The notes under the pieces were generated by a model. It had not been told where the DNA came from. It saw only the letters and a program-made list of their open reading frames with translations, and searched no databases. From an uncultured Prevotella sp. (GTDB lineage Bacteria; Bacteroidota; Bacteroidia; Bacteroidales; Bacteroidaceae), in contig CALFIY010000050.1 in NCBI GenBank assembly GCA_937877595.1, positions 1-23,695 on the forward strand: a DNA stretch of 23,695 nt, read 5' to 3'. The position numbers were made by a program, and so were the translations under genes. Below, one piece after another: positions 23,591 to 23,695 of the stretch. Position 1 is the first letter of the stretch; every line of letters starts with the position of its first letter.

Positions 23591-23695
23591 ATGAAAAAAC
23601 TGTTTTTTGCACTGATGATGCTTGCTCCTGTTGCTGCTTTCGCACAGAAGTTTGGCCATGTCAATGCCCAGGAAGTGATGCAGGCAATGCCCGAA
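23591..23695 (+). CDS. OmpH/Skp-family periplasmic chaperone (second copy, cut by window end)
   Basis: The first 35 codons of a second OmpH-like gene. The signal peptide is MKKLFFALMMLAPVAAFAQ and the mature start KFGHVNAQEVMQAMPE matches the FxxVNxxEVxxxMPE beginning of OmpH/Skp proteins. GAAAGGAACA directly upstream gives a possible ribosome-binding site. It is a likely paralogue of the preceding gene; two ompH copies after bamA are common in Bacteroidales. The rest lies outside the window. Confidence 0.85.
   Translation, partial: MKKLFFALMMLAPVAAFAQKFGHVNAQEVMQAMPE

Overview
The window reads as a chromosomal segment of a Bacteroidota member, most likely order Bacteroidales and Prevotella-like. 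The evidence is a near-complete type IX secretion system (T9SS) core operon (porP-K-L-M-N), a protease with a T9SS-type C-terminal tail, several lipoproteins, and Bacteroidota-type promoters (TTTG, 19-20 nt, TAnnTTTG) at several gene starts. Shine-Dalgarno sequences are mostly weak. Species cannot be fixed from the sequence alone.

Layout: (1) 1-3265, carbohydrate catabolism. The 3' part of a gluconate 5-dehydrogenase/KduD-type SDR enzyme is followed by a strong hairpin terminator, then a two-gene minus-strand operon: an alpha/beta-hydrolase esterase with an STN-like N-terminal domain, and a GH140 apiosidase-like glycoside hydrolase joined to it by an ATGA overlap. Both families fit pectin breakdown. 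(2) 3270-4900: rsmI (16S rRNA 2'-O-methyltransferase) and a coiled-coil lipoprotein of unknown role. (3) 4924-7452: a large secreted M6-family metalloprotease on the minus strand, a likely T9SS client. (4) 7579-13624: porP, porK, porL, porM and porN, the outer-membrane/periplasmic ring and the proton-driven motor of the T9SS. (5) 13621-16930: a THUMP-like methyltransferase (minus strand), a hemolysin III/YqfA-family membrane protein and a FucP-like sugar permease. (6) 16980-17215: an apparently self-contained small transcription unit with a promoter, a structured leader, a 31-residue single-span membrane peptide and a terminator. (7) 17342-23695, envelope biogenesis: a DUF6242-like lipoprotein, a DUF6089-like barrel protein, uppS, bamA and two OmpH/Skp-like chaperone genes, the last cut by the window end.

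Functionally, the right half links cell-envelope polymer synthesis (UppS lipid carrier) with outer-membrane protein assembly (BamA, Skp-like chaperones). The centre supplies the protein secretion machine, whose probable cargo sits beside it in divergent orientation. The left half is polysaccharide use.

The most interesting signals are the 31-residue peptide unit at 16980-17215 and four strong promoters whose -7 boxes lie only 4-8 nt from start codons, predicting nearly leaderless mRNAs. Others are a 17-nt exact inverted repeat flanking porM, a four-copy 9-nt tandem repeat in front of the second ompH gene, and low-complexity insertions in PorL and BamA. No tRNA, rRNA, CRISPR array, insertion sequence or integrase was seen.
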